12,777 nucleotides of DNA from Clostridiales bacterium (GCA_021202245.1 JAJQDK010000065.1:2911-15687), one strand, 5' to 3'; positions 1 to 6,342 are shown, counted from the stretch's first letter. Program-made: numbers and translations. Notes: generated by a model from the sequence alone, not told the origin.

Positions 1-22
1 AATTTGCGGAATTATGCTGCGC

Positions 23-55
23 TTAAGAAGCGGAAAGATAAAAATGTCTGTTCAT
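23..55 (-). CDS. Candidate 10-codon mini-ORF, second tandem copy
   Basis: This copy encodes the same 10 residues as the frame at 102-134, with the same AGAGGA site (68-63) and the same 7-nt spacing. All three differences between the two repeat units fall in this 7-nt spacer, so the ribosome binding site, ATG, codons and stop are unchanged. No function can be assigned. Confidence 0.27.
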   Translation of the reverse strand: MNRHFYLSAS

Positions 56-101
56 AGCGTAATCCTCTATTTGATGATGAATTTGCGGAATTATGCTGCG
101 C

Positions 102-134
102 TTAAGAAGCGGAAAGATAAAAATGTCTGTTCAT
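102..134 (-). CDS. Candidate 10-codon mini-ORF just after recO
   Basis: On the minus strand an AGAGGA site (147-142), which overlaps the recO TAG stop, lies 7 nt upstream of an ATG. The ATG opens a 10-codon frame reading MNRHFYLSAS and ending in TAA. The start is 11 nt after the recO stop, a distance that would allow translational coupling. The stop codon lies in a small inverted repeat. I do not recognise the peptide. It could be a real short peptide or leader, the remnant of a gene start that was copied, or chance. Support is limited to the ribosome binding site and the identical second copy. Confidence 0.3.
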   Translation of the reverse strand: MNRHFYLSAS

Positions 135-145
135 GGCGGCATCCT

Positions 146-892
146 CTATTTGATGATGGATTTGTAAAATGAAAGTGTGGAAAAGCTCTTTTCAAATCTG
201 CATTTCAAATAGCTTTCGCTCGCTTCGTTGAGAATTTTTAAATTTTCCTGCGACAGCGCAAACGAAAACAGCTTGTCGTCGTCTGCGTAAATTGTATGTC
301 TTAGCGCCGTCAGCGCCGAGGAATTGAGCACAACGGAAAATTTGCCCCTGTCGGTGCGGCAGCGCTCACATTCAATGGTTCCGCTCTGCGGATAAAAATA
401 CATTGTTTCCGCTGTGTATTCACCGCATTTTCCGCACATTCTGAGGTCGGGCATATACCCCGCCATACTTGCAAGCCGCATTTCAAGGCAGGGCTTAATA
501 AGGTCCGGGCTGCGCTTGCCCTCCGACAGCAGATAAATAGAATTAAGTACAAGACTCAAAAAAGACTTCGCCCTTTGTTCACGGGGGCAGACGGTGAGCG
601 CAAGCTCACAAAAATATTGAGCCAGGCACATTTTTTGCACGTCGTTTCTCAGCTTTGAAAAAATTTTGATTGACTGCGCGTCCCCGATTATGTAGCTGTC
701 CCGACCCTTGTAAATTGTGAGTCGGGAATATGACAACAGCGACGTTGCGGCGCATTTTTGATTTTTGATATTTTTTGCGCCCCGTACAAATGCCTTTATT
801 ATACCGTTTGATTTTGTCAGCACAAAAACAAGCTTATCCTGTTCACCGATATTCTGTTCCTTTATAATCAGTCCCTCTGTTCGGAATTTCAT
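146..892 (-). CDS. recO: DNA repair protein RecO
   Basis: RecO promotes RecF-pathway recombinational repair by loading RecA on SSB-coated single-stranded DNA and annealing strands, together with RecR. The 248-residue product has the usual family length. It shows the N-terminal OB-fold opening (MKFRTEGLIIKEQ..GEQDKLV) and a helical middle. A zinc-finger pair, CxxC at 153-156 and CxxC at 175-178, is typical of Gram-positive RecO. The ATG is preceded by a strong GGGAGGTAA site. Its first 50 bases overlap the end of the upstream yqzL-like gene, so translation is probably coupled. The last four codons and stop are part of the 79-bp tandem repeat. Confidence 0.96.
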   Translation of the reverse strand: MKFRTEGLIIKEQNIGEQDKLVFVLTKSNGIIKAFVRGAKNIKNQKCAATSLLSYSRLTIYKGRDSYIIGDAQSIKIFSKLRNDVQKMCLAQYFCELALTVCPREQRAKSFLSLVLNSIYLLSEGKRSPDLIKPCLEMRLASMAGYMPDLRMCGKCGEYTAETMYFYPQSGTIECERCRTDRGKFSVVLNSSALTALRHTIYADDDKLFSFALSQENLKILNEASESYLKCRFEKSFSTLSFYKSIIK

Positions 893-1016
893 CGGTTACC
901 TCCCTGCTTACCGTGTCTGCGCCGGTGTCCTTAGCGTCCTGAATACTTTTGTAACGCACATAATCAAGCACGCTCCCCGTAGTAAAAAATATTTGCCAAG
1001 CATACCATTCATCCAT
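843..1016 (-). CDS. yqzL: YqzL-like small protein
   Basis: This short gene reads MDEWYAWQIFFTTGSVLDYV and continues to 57 residues, ending in TGA. The start has a GGAGGT site 6-7 nt upstream. The N-terminal pattern W..F..TGS..DY..Y resembles the YqzL family, small proteins of unknown function encoded between era and recO in Bacillus and Clostridia; the position here is the same. The first 25 residues carry the resemblance. The tail (from about residue 30) is polar and longer than in YqzL (about 47 residues), because the frame runs 50 nt into recO. Symbol assignment rests on position plus this short motif. Confidence 0.8.
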   Translation of the reverse strand: MDEWYAWQIFFTTGSVLDYVRYKSIQDAKDTGADTVSREVTDEIPNRGTDYKGTEYR

Positions 1017-1154
1017 AAAAACACCTCCGTATATAGTGTTTTTCGATGAGATGATTTTATTTACTGCAAATTTTTACAATTTTATTTTCAATTCCTTTAT
1101 CATTTGATTGCCTGCCGGACTGAGCGTGCGCCGAATAAACCGGCGGCTCAAAGC

Positions 1155-2063
1155 TTAATCAAAATTTTTTTCGTCGTATCCGAAATTTTGCAGGAGCGCA
1201 GCGCGATTGCGCCAATCCTCCTTTACCTTAACCCACGTCTGCAAAAACACCTTGCAGTCAAAAAACCGCTCAATATCCTGACGGGCAAAGGTGCTGATTT
1301 TTTTGAGCATTGCGCCGTTTTTGCCGATGATAATTCGTTTGTGGGTTTCCTTTTCGCAGAAAACGGTTGCGTCAATGTCAAGAATTCCGTTTTCTCTTGT
1401 TTTTATCTTTTCAATTACAACCGCCGTACCGTGGGGGATTTCCTTGTCGCAAAGTCTTAAAATCTTTTCACGGATAATTTCAGCCACGATTACACGTTCG
1501 GGCTGGTCGGTCAGGGTGTCGTCGTCAAAAAAGTGCCCGCCTTCGCTCGACTGCTTTTTCAGTTCGTCAAGAAGCTCATCCATTCCGCTTCCGTCCTGCG
1601 CGCTGACAGGCACAACGGCTTCAAAGTCATAAAGCGAGCTGTAATGCAGAATTTGCTTCATCAGGACGTTTTTGTCCCTGAGCGTGTCAATCTTGTTTAT
1701 AGCAAGAATCGCAGGCATATCAATCGACTTGAATTTTTCAATCAGCTCAAGCTCGGTTTGGGTCGGCTCTCTGCCTGCCTCAACAACGAGCATGCAGCAG
1801 TCAACTCCGCCCACGGATTCATTGACAGAGCGCACCATATACTTGCCGAGCGAGTTTTTGGGCTTGTGCATACCCGGCGTATCAAAAAATACAAGCTGAT
1901 ATTCTCCCTGGGTCAGAACGCCCGTGATTCTGTTGCGCGTGGTTTGCGGCTTGCTTGAAACTATTGCGATTTTTTGCCCCAGAATTCTGTTCAGAACGGA
2001 GCTTTTGCCCACGTTCGGTCTGCCGACTATTGCAATAAACGCAGACTTGCCGTTTGTATCCAT
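1155..2063 (-). CDS. era: GTPase Era
   Basis: Era is an essential GTPase that binds the 3' end of 16S rRNA and helps 30S subunit maturation at the membrane-ribosome interface. The 302-residue protein has the standard length. It shows G1 GRPNVGKS (14-21), the switch I threonine in TTRNRI (41-46), G3 DTPG (61-64), G4 NKID (123-126) and G5 SA (around 154). A C-terminal KH domain has GKNG (247-250), followed by the family signature WVKVKEDWR (277-285). The ATG has an AAGAGG site 6 nt upstream. It lies downstream of the kinase gene across a hairpin and upstream of yqzL/recO, the usual Firmicute order. YbeY, encoded in the same cluster, also acts in 16S rRNA maturation. Confidence 0.98.
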   Translation of the reverse strand: MDTNGKSAFIAIVGRPNVGKSSVLNRILGQKIAIVSSKPQTTRNRITGVLTQGEYQLVFFDTPGMHKPKNSLGKYMVRSVNESVGGVDCCMLVVEAGREPTQTELELIEKFKSIDMPAILAINKIDTLRDKNVLMKQILHYSSLYDFEAVVPVSAQDGSGMDELLDELKKQSSEGGHFFDDDTLTDQPERVIVAEIIREKILRLCDKEIPHGTAVVIEKIKTRENGILDIDATVFCEKETHKRIIIGKNGAMLKKISTFARQDIERFFDCKVFLQTWVKVKEDWRNRAALLQNFGYDEKNFD

Positions 2064-2085
2064 AAATACCTCTTAACATAAATTA

Positions 2086-2111
2086 AGGGGCAAGCTCAAA
2101 AGGTTGCCCCT
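2086..2111 (-). terminator. Hairpin between dgkA and era, possible weak terminator/attenuator
   Basis: A perfect 8-bp stem AGGGGCAA/TTGCCCCT with a 10-nt loop lies 8 nt after the kinase stop and 22 nt before the era ATG. On the minus strand it is followed only by TTAATTTATG, so the T-run is poor. It may reduce read-through or protect a processed mRNA end rather than stop transcription fully. Confidence 0.5.
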
Positions 2112-2118
2112 GATGTAA

Positions 2119-2619
2119 TTATTGTTTGCTTTTAATTTTAAGCTTAAGCCCGAGAAGCCTTGCTTTTATAACGACAGGCCCCGGATATATAAAAAGCACC
2201 GACAGCACCGCCGATATTATCAGCAGGATAAGCATAATGATATTGTTGGTAAAAAACTCAAAAATATTTGCGATTACGGCTGTATCCCAAAAGAAAATCA
2301 CAGCGATAACCGCAGCTGCAGCAGCAAGAATAAATACTGCGCCGGCTGCGGCGTCCTTTGCCGCCTTAACCAAAGGCTCAAAACGGTCCGCCGTAAGATT
2401 GCAAAGCTCTTCAATGCAGGTGTTTATCACTTCCGCTGCCGTAACAGACGAAATGAGAAGAATCAGTATCGCCCACTGAGCGGCTGAAAACGAATAGAAA
2501 AACGAAAATAAAATTACATAGAAAGCCGCTGTAATGTGAAACCTCATATGACTTTCGCTTTTAATTGTATTTGCAATTCCTCTTAACGCATTCCTAAAGC
2601 TTAAAATCTGTTTTCTCAT
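2119..2619 (-). CDS. dgkA: Undecaprenol/diacylglycerol kinase (DgkA family), C-terminally extended
   Basis: This small integral membrane kinase phosphorylates undecaprenol (the main substrate in Gram-positives) or diacylglycerol with ATP, feeding the lipid carrier pool for wall synthesis. The family core is clear: an amphipathic N-terminal segment (FRNALRGI..TIKSE), first membrane helix about 30-58, the active-site stretch AEVINTCIE (62-70), VKAAKDAAAGAV (84-95), and a second helix about 95-112. The usual family member is roughly 120-145 residues. Here 166 residues are present because of an added hydrophobic helix (about 125-147) and a basic tail. Its ATG overlaps the ybeY stop as ATGA, so the two are translationally coupled. 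Confidence 0.93.
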   Translation of the reverse strand: MRKQILSFRNALRGIANTIKSESHMRFHITAAFYVILFSFFYSFSAAQWAILILLISSVTAAEVINTCIEELCNLTADRFEPLVKAAKDAAAGAVFILAAAAAVIAVIFFWDTAVIANIFEFFTNNIIMLILLIISAVLSVLFIYPGPVVIKARLLGLKLKIKSKQ

Positions 2620-3131
2620 ATTAAATCTTCATCAATTATGTAGCTTGATGACGCAGGAAGACCGAGCTGCTCCATGACAAGCTCTTCCTTTTCTCTCATT
2701 CTTACCTTTTCAAGCTTTTCCATATGGTCATATCCCAACAGATGCAGCACGCTGTGCGCTGTAAGATAGCCGACCTCTCTTTGCAGGCTGTGTCCGAACA
2801 GCTCCGCCTGATCGGCTGCCTTTTCCATTGAAATTACAACATCACCCAAAATCTTGGCGCCTGTTTCCATGTCCGTATCATAAACGCCGTTTTCACCCAT
2901 AGGGAACGAGAGAACGTCGGTTTCGATATCCTTGTCGCGATACTGCTTGTTAAGCTCTCTTATACCTCTGTTGTCGGTAAAGGTAACGCTGATTTCAGCA
3001 GGACCCTCAAAATTTTCAAGCTGAAGCACGGCGTTGCAGCAGCGGCGTACAAGCATACGGATGCCGGTAGGAATTTTTACGGTTTTCTGTTTGTTGGTGA
3101 TTACTACTCTGATCTTATTATTTTCTGCCAT
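2616..3131 (-). CDS. ybeY: Endoribonuclease / rRNA maturation factor YbeY
   Basis: YbeY is a zinc-dependent endoribonuclease involved in 16S rRNA 3'-end maturation and ribosome quality control. The metal site HSVLHLLGYDH (126-136, the HxxxHxxGxDH signature) and the upstream TDVLSFP motif (71-77) are intact. An upstream ATG at 3140 would add three residues. The AAAGGA site directly abuts that ATG but stands 9 nt before the ATG at 3131, so I chose the latter (171 residues). The gene overlaps dgkA by 4 nt at its end. It is separated from phoH by about 86 nt holding a probable terminator and promoter. Confidence 0.96.
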   Translation of the reverse strand: MAENNKIRVVITNKQKTVKIPTGIRMLVRRCCNAVLQLENFEGPAEISVTFTDNRGIRELNKQYRDKDIETDVLSFPMGENGVYDTDMETGAKILGDVVISMEKAADQAELFGHSLQREVGYLTAHSVLHLLGYDHMEKLEKVRMREKEELVMEQLGLPASSSYIIDEDLI

Positions 3132-3180
3132 TATAATCATTCCTTTCGGTTAGTCAATTCAACTTTTGATTTTTTGAAAT

Positions 3181-3209
3181 ACAATATATGTCTTATGTCG
3201 TTATGTCAA
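3181..3209 (-). promoter_or_regulatory. Candidate sigma-A promoter for ybeY-dgkA-era
   Basis: On the minus strand there is a perfect -35 TTGACA (3209-3204), a 17-nt spacer and a -10 TATTGT (3186-3181, four of six consensus bases). The start would fall near 3174, about 40 nt before the ybeY ATG. The -35 sits on the T-run of the hairpin at the phoH end. Confidence 0.5.
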
Positions 3210-3226
3210 AAAGGGATTCAGCCCTT
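3205..3226 (-). terminator. Weak terminator at the end of phoH
   Basis: The phoH TGA lies in the loop of a 5-bp stem AAGGG/CCCTT. The descending arm runs into a stretch of five T in total. The stem is short, so partial read-through into ybeY is likely. Confidence 0.42.
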
Positions 3227-4147
3227 GCCGTTTTCAAATTTTGCATATGCCTTAATTATATCCTGAACAAGACGATGGCGAACAACGTCCCTTTCGTCAA
3301 ATGTACAGCTTCCTATGCCGTCAATATTCCTGAGAATTTTCATACAATCCTTCAGTCCGCTTTTAGCTCCGCCCGGCAAATCAATTTGCGTTATATCTCC
3401 GGTGATTACCATTTTTGAGTTAAAGCCCAGACGTGTAAGAAACATCTTCATCTGCTCACGAGTGGTGTTCTGCGCTTCGTCAAGGATAATAAAGCTGTCG
3501 TCAAGCGTTCGGCCTCTCATATAGGCAAGCGGCGCAACCTCAATGTTGCCTCGCTCTACGTATTTTTGATAGGTTTCCGCTCCGAGCATATCAAACAGCG
3601 CATCATAGAGCGGCCTCAGATACGGATCAACCTTGCTTTGCAAATCGCCGGGAAGAAAGCCTAACTTTTCGCCGGCTTCAACGGCGGGACGGGTTAAAAT
3701 AATACGGTTAATCTGCTTACTTCTGAAAGCTGTAACAGCCATTGCAACCGCCAGATAGGTCTTTCCGGTGCCGGCGGGACCTACCCCCACGGTGATGGTG
3801 TTGTCCGCAATCATTGAACAGTAGCGCTTTTGACCGATGGTTTTCGGCTTGATAGGCTTGCCCTTTGAGGTGATACATATACAGTCGCCCGCAAACTGTT
3901 CGATTTTGTCCTCGCTGCCGTCGTTGACAAGGGAAATGCAGTATCTGATATTTTGCTCCGAAAGCGCTTCGCCGCGGTTGATAAACTGCAGCAGGCTTTC
4001 AATGACCTTGCACGCTTTTGAGGTGCTTTCGGCTTCGCCCTCAACCTTTAATTCACTGTCACGGCAGGTGATATGCACGCAGAACTCCTTTTCAATCAGC
4101 TTGATATTCTCGTCAAAACTGCCAAAAAGCGCTACGGCATTTTCCAT
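3218..4147 (-). CDS. phoH: PhoH family ATPase (start uncertain)
   Basis: PhoH-like proteins are RecA/SF1-type P-loop ATPases, often next to ybeY and linked to RNA metabolism; the exact activity is not settled. Seen here: an N-terminal KH-like region (about 1-60), Walker A GPAGTGKT (123-130), LTRPAVEAGEKLGFLPGDLQ (151-170), Walker B FIILDEAQN (219-227) and VITGDITQIDLP. The given ATG has no ribosome binding site. The frame stays open upstream, reading LTEQIINIDR, which looks like normal family N-terminal sequence. An AAGGGGGT site would fit a start near 4174-4177, where only ACG or CTT occur. The true protein is probably about 9 residues longer than 309. Confidence 0.95.
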   Translation of the reverse strand: MENAVALFGSFDENIKLIEKEFCVHITCRDSELKVEGEAESTSKACKVIESLLQFINRGEALSEQNIRYCISLVNDGSEDKIEQFAGDCICITSKGKPIKPKTIGQKRYCSMIADNTITVGVGPAGTGKTYLAVAMAVTAFRSKQINRIILTRPAVEAGEKLGFLPGDLQSKVDPYLRPLYDALFDMLGAETYQKYVERGNIEVAPLAYMRGRTLDDSFIILDEAQNTTREQMKMFLTRLGFNSKMVITGDITQIDLPGGAKSGLKDCMKILRNIDGIGSCTFDERDVVRHRLVQDIIKAYAKFENGKG

Positions 4148-4212
4148 TCGGTCAATGTTTATAATTTGTTCCGTAAGGTGAAACCCCCTTCTACTCCATT
4201 ATTGACAAAACA

Positions 4213-4221
4213 ATTATACCA
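4213..4221 (-). promoter_or_regulatory. Extended -10 promoter for the phoH operon
   Basis: The minus strand reads TGGTATAAT, a consensus -10 with the TGn extension. No good -35 lies 17 nt upstream, which is common for extended -10 promoters. The start would be near 4206, about 30 nt before the predicted phoH start region. Confidence 0.7.
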
Positions 4222-4469
4222 CAAATTCAAGAAGAAAACTCGTAAAAAATAGCTTTTTACTAAAAATTTAATTTTTGTTAAAATTGACGAAAAACGCACT
4301 TAACCGCAAATGAAGTATTTGTAATATTTACAATTTTAGACTTTTTGTGAGAATTTGCTTTTAATTTGTAAAATTCAAGTCAGCTCAAGTCAATTTTGAT
4401 TCAACGCAATTTCCGGATTGTCAAAGAAACCGAATATCCGAATATTTTTAATAAAACGGATTAAAACAC

Positions 4470-4498
4470 TTGACAAGGCGGAAAATATAGTATATAAT
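4470..4498 (+). promoter_or_regulatory. Perfect sigma-A promoter for ylxM-ffh
   Basis: TTGACA (4470-4475), a 17-nt spacer and TATAAT (4493-4498) match the vegetative consensus exactly. The start is expected near 4505, about 59 nt before the ylxM ATG. Confidence 0.92.
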
Positions 4499-4507
4499 CG
4501 CAAAGGT

Positions 4508-4526
4508 GTAAAGAAAAATTCTTTAC
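4508..4526 (+). promoter_or_regulatory. 5'-terminal leader hairpin of the ylxM-ffh mRNA
   Basis: GTAAAGAA-AAA-TTCTTTAC forms a perfect 8-bp stem beginning within a few bases of the expected transcript start. A second small stem CCGT/ACGG follows (4535-4547). Its position at the extreme 5' end suggests mRNA stabilisation; no riboswitch class was recognised and there is no terminator T-run. Confidence 0.5.
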
Positions 4527-4563
4527 AGCATAATCCGTTTTTTACGGCAAGGAAGCTGAAGCT

Positions 4564-4914
4564 ATGGAAAAGAACATTGAAATTTCCCTGTTGTTTGACT
4601 TTTACGGCGAGCTTTTGAAGCCTGCCGGCAGAGAGGCGGTTGACCTCTACTACAACGAGGATTTGTCGCTTGCCGAAGTTGCGGACAGAATGAAAATAAC
4701 ACGGCAGGGCGTGCGTGGTAATATAAAGCGCAGTGAAAAACAGCTGTATGAGTTTGAAAGCAAGCTCGGACTGTTTAAGCGCTTCAAAGAGCTTGAAAGC
4801 GGGCTTGACGAAATTGCGCGGGCTGCACGCAGCATATACGATAATTCACACGATGAAATAATTAAATCGCTTGCCCGGGACATTGAACAAAAGGCGGGCG
4901 TACTCAAGGAATAA
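4564..4914 (+). CDS. ylxM: YlxM/p13 family DNA-binding-like protein (SRP operon)
   Basis: YlxM (UPF0122) is a small Firmicute and mollicute protein encoded just before ffh and implicated in signal recognition particle function, including modulation of SRP GTPase activity in some streptococci. The 116-residue product has the usual length. Its first half resembles a sigma-70 region 4 helix-turn-helix: a helical lead (LLFDFYGELL), LYYNEDLSLAEVADRMKITR (28-47) and QGVRGNIKRSEKQL (48-61). The second half is helical and charged. The ATG follows AAGGA at 10 nt spacing. It is first in the operon behind a consensus promoter and is separated from ffh by 10 nt, so coupled expression is likely. Confidence 0.93.
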   Translation: MEKNIEISLLFDFYGELLKPAGREAVDLYYNEDLSLAEVADRMKITRQGVRGNIKRSEKQLYEFESKLGLFKRFKELESGLDEIARAARSIYDNSHDEIIKSLARDIEQKAGVLKE

Positions 4915-4924
4915 GAGGAGTTTT

Positions 4925-6304
4925 ATGGCATTTGAAGGACTTTCGGATAAACTGAGCAAGGCGTTCAAAAAGCTGAAAAGCAAGGGCAAGCTTACCGAAG
5001 CCGACGTCAAGGAGGCAATGCGTGAGGTAAGGCTGGCGCTGCTTGAAGCCGACGTAAACTACAAGGTTGCCAAGGATTTTACCAACAGGGTCACCGAGCG
5101 TGCGGTGGGGCAGGACGTTATGGAAAGCCTCACTCCGGCGCAAATGGTTATCAAGATTGTTGACGAGGAGCTTACCGCTCTTATGGGCGGAGAGGGCACA
5201 AGAATTGAATTTGCTTCAAAACCGCCGACAGTTATTATGCTCTGCGGTCTTCAGGGTTCGGGTAAAACCACCCATGCGGCAAAGCTTGCGCTTATGCTGA
5301 AAAAGCAAAACCGCAATCCGCTGCTTGTTGCCTGCGATATATATCGTCCGGCAGCTATAGATCAGCTGAAGGTTGTGGGTGAAAAGGCGGGAGCGCCCGT
5401 ATTTGAAATGGGAAAGGAAAATCCCGTTAAGATAGCCAAGGCGGCTGTTAAACAGGCAAGGGACTACGGCAACGACGTCGTTATTCTCGACACCGCAGGC
5501 CGTCTGCATATTGACGAGGAGCTTATGAATGAGCTTAAAAACGTCAAGGCTGAGGTCAATCCCGACGAGATTTTGCTTGTTATCGACTCGATGACGGGTC
5601 AGGATGCAGTTAATGTTGCGAAGAGCTTTAACGATTTGCTCGATATTACCGGCGTTATCCTTACAAAGCTCGACGGCGACACCAGAGGCGGTGCGGCGCT
5701 TTCGGTAAAGGCTGTAACAGGCAAGCCGATTAAGTTTGCCGGCACGGGTGAAAAGCTTGAGGATATTGAGGCTTTCCACCCCGACCGTATGGCAAGCCGA
5801 ATCCTCGGAATGGGCGATGTTCTGACGCTTATTGAGGATGCCCAGGATAAAATGGATCAGCAAAAGGCAGAGCAGATGGCTCAGAAGATTATGAGCAATA
5901 AGTTCGACTTTAACGACTTGAACGATCAATTTGAGCAGGTCAAGAAAATGGGACCGCTCAAGGGTATTCTTTCAAAGCTCCCCGGAGTGGGACATCAGCT
6001 TGACGACGTTGAAATTGACGACAGACAGATTGATTGGATTCAGGCGATGGTTCTTTCGATGACTCCCGAGGAAAGAAGCAATCCCGAGCTTTTAAATCCC
6101 TCGCGCAAACGCAGAATTGCGGCAGGCTCCGGCAGAAGCGTTGAGGAGGTCAACAGGCTCATCAAGCAGCTTGAGCAAATGCGTAAGATGATTAAGCAGA
6201 TGAACTCAAGAGGCAAGGGTACAAAGAAGGGCAAGAAGAGAAAGATGAGAAATCTTCCCGGCCTCGGCGGAATGCCGATGAACGGTATGCCCCCGATGAA
6301 GTAA
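4925..6304 (+). CDS. ffh: Signal recognition particle protein Ffh (SRP54)
   Basis: Ffh binds 4.5S/6S SRP RNA and the signal sequence of nascent membrane proteins, then docks with FtsY in a mutual GTPase cycle. Domains: N helical bundle (about 1-90), G domain with GLQGSGKTT (108-116), DTAGR (189-193) and TKLDGD (247-252), and M domain from about 305. The M domain includes GPLKGILSKLPG and a methionine- and lysine-rich tail ending GMPMNGMPPMK. I start it at 4925 (459 residues) because MAFEGLSDK is the family N-terminus and GAGGAG lies 4 nt upstream; the frame remains open further upstream inside ylxM. The SRP RNA gene and ftsY are not in the window. Confidence 0.98.
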   Translation: MAFEGLSDKLSKAFKKLKSKGKLTEADVKEAMREVRLALLEADVNYKVAKDFTNRVTERAVGQDVMESLTPAQMVIKIVDEELTALMGGEGTRIEFASKPPTVIMLCGLQGSGKTTHAAKLALMLKKQNRNPLLVACDIYRPAAIDQLKVVGEKAGAPVFEMGKENPVKIAKAAVKQARDYGNDVVILDTAGRLHIDEELMNELKNVKAEVNPDEILLVIDSMTGQDAVNVAKSFNDLLDITGVILTKLDGDTRGGAALSVKAVTGKPIKFAGTGEKLEDIEAFHPDRMASRILGMGDVLTLIEDAQDKMDQQKAEQMAQKIMSNKFDFNDLNDQFEQVKKMGPLKGILSKLPGVGHQLDDVEIDDRQIDWIQAMVLSMTPEERSNPELLNPSRKRRIAAGSGRSVEEVNRLIKQLEQMRKMIKQMNSRGKGTKKGKKRKMRNLPGLGGMPMNGMPPMK

Positions 6305-6325
6305 TTCATCCGATAAACGGCGGAA

Positions 6326-6342
6326 GCCGATTTAAGATCGGC
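6326..6342 (+). other. Hairpin in the ffh-rpsP gap
   Basis: GCCGAT-TTAAG-ATCGGC forms a 6-bp stem in the 99-nt space between ffh and rpsP. It has no T-run, so it is not an ordinary terminator. It could be a processing or stability element that separates SRP from ribosomal protein expression. No promoter for rpsP was convincing. Confidence 0.4.

Larger units (their letters stand above)
1..158. repeat. Two tandem copies of a 79-bp unit overlapping the recO 3' end
   Basis: Bases 1-79 and 80-158 match at 76 of 79 positions; the differences are at 56/135, 60/139 and 61/140. The unit includes the last four codons and stop of recO (146-158 in the recO-proximal copy), so the second copy re-duplicates that end. 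Similarity stops at about 159-165, inside recO. Each unit holds a short inverted repeat (CGCTT-AAG-AAGCG at 21-33 and 100-112). The window begins exactly at a unit boundary, so more copies may lie outside; that is inference. The period is not a multiple of three, so the array is not one reading frame. Confidence 0.95.
4178..4563. other. Divergent intergenic region between phoH and ylxM
   Basis: This AT-rich stretch of nearly 400 bases has no convincing gene. It holds the phoH promoter (4213-4221, minus) and the ylxM promoter (4470-4498, plus). Between them lie an inverted repeat GTAAAAA-ATAGC-TTTTTAC (4242-4260), a palindrome TTGTAA-TAT-TTACAA (4319-4333), and two TCAAGTCA direct repeats (4375-4382 and 4385-4392) exactly 10 bp apart. 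These could be protein binding sites, but no known operator was recognised. Confidence 0.7.

Noticed and set aside
1..158. Repeat array as a CRISPR
   Set aside because: Only two units, no alternation of short repeats and variable spacers, and the unit includes coding sequence of recO.
1129..1145. Hairpin CGCCG/CGGCG between era and yqzL as a terminator
   Set aside because: The 5-bp stem has no T-run on the minus strand. It could be a minor structural element but does not support a terminator call.
1533..1958. Plus-strand open frame of about 140 codons opposite era
   Set aside because: It lies fully inside era, has no ribosome binding site or recognisable domain, and era is clearly the real gene.
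4505..4563. ylxM leader as a riboswitch
   Set aside because: Only about 59 nt, AT-rich, with two simple hairpins and no known aptamer pattern.
4871..4924. Longer ffh N-terminus inside ylxM
   Set aside because: The extra 18 residues are not like Ffh, and GAGGAG lies right before the ATG at 4925.
5216..5929. Long minus-strand open frame (237 codons) opposite ffh
   Set aside because: It mirrors the codon pattern of ffh, has no supporting start signals or family motifs, and lies entirely within a conserved gene.
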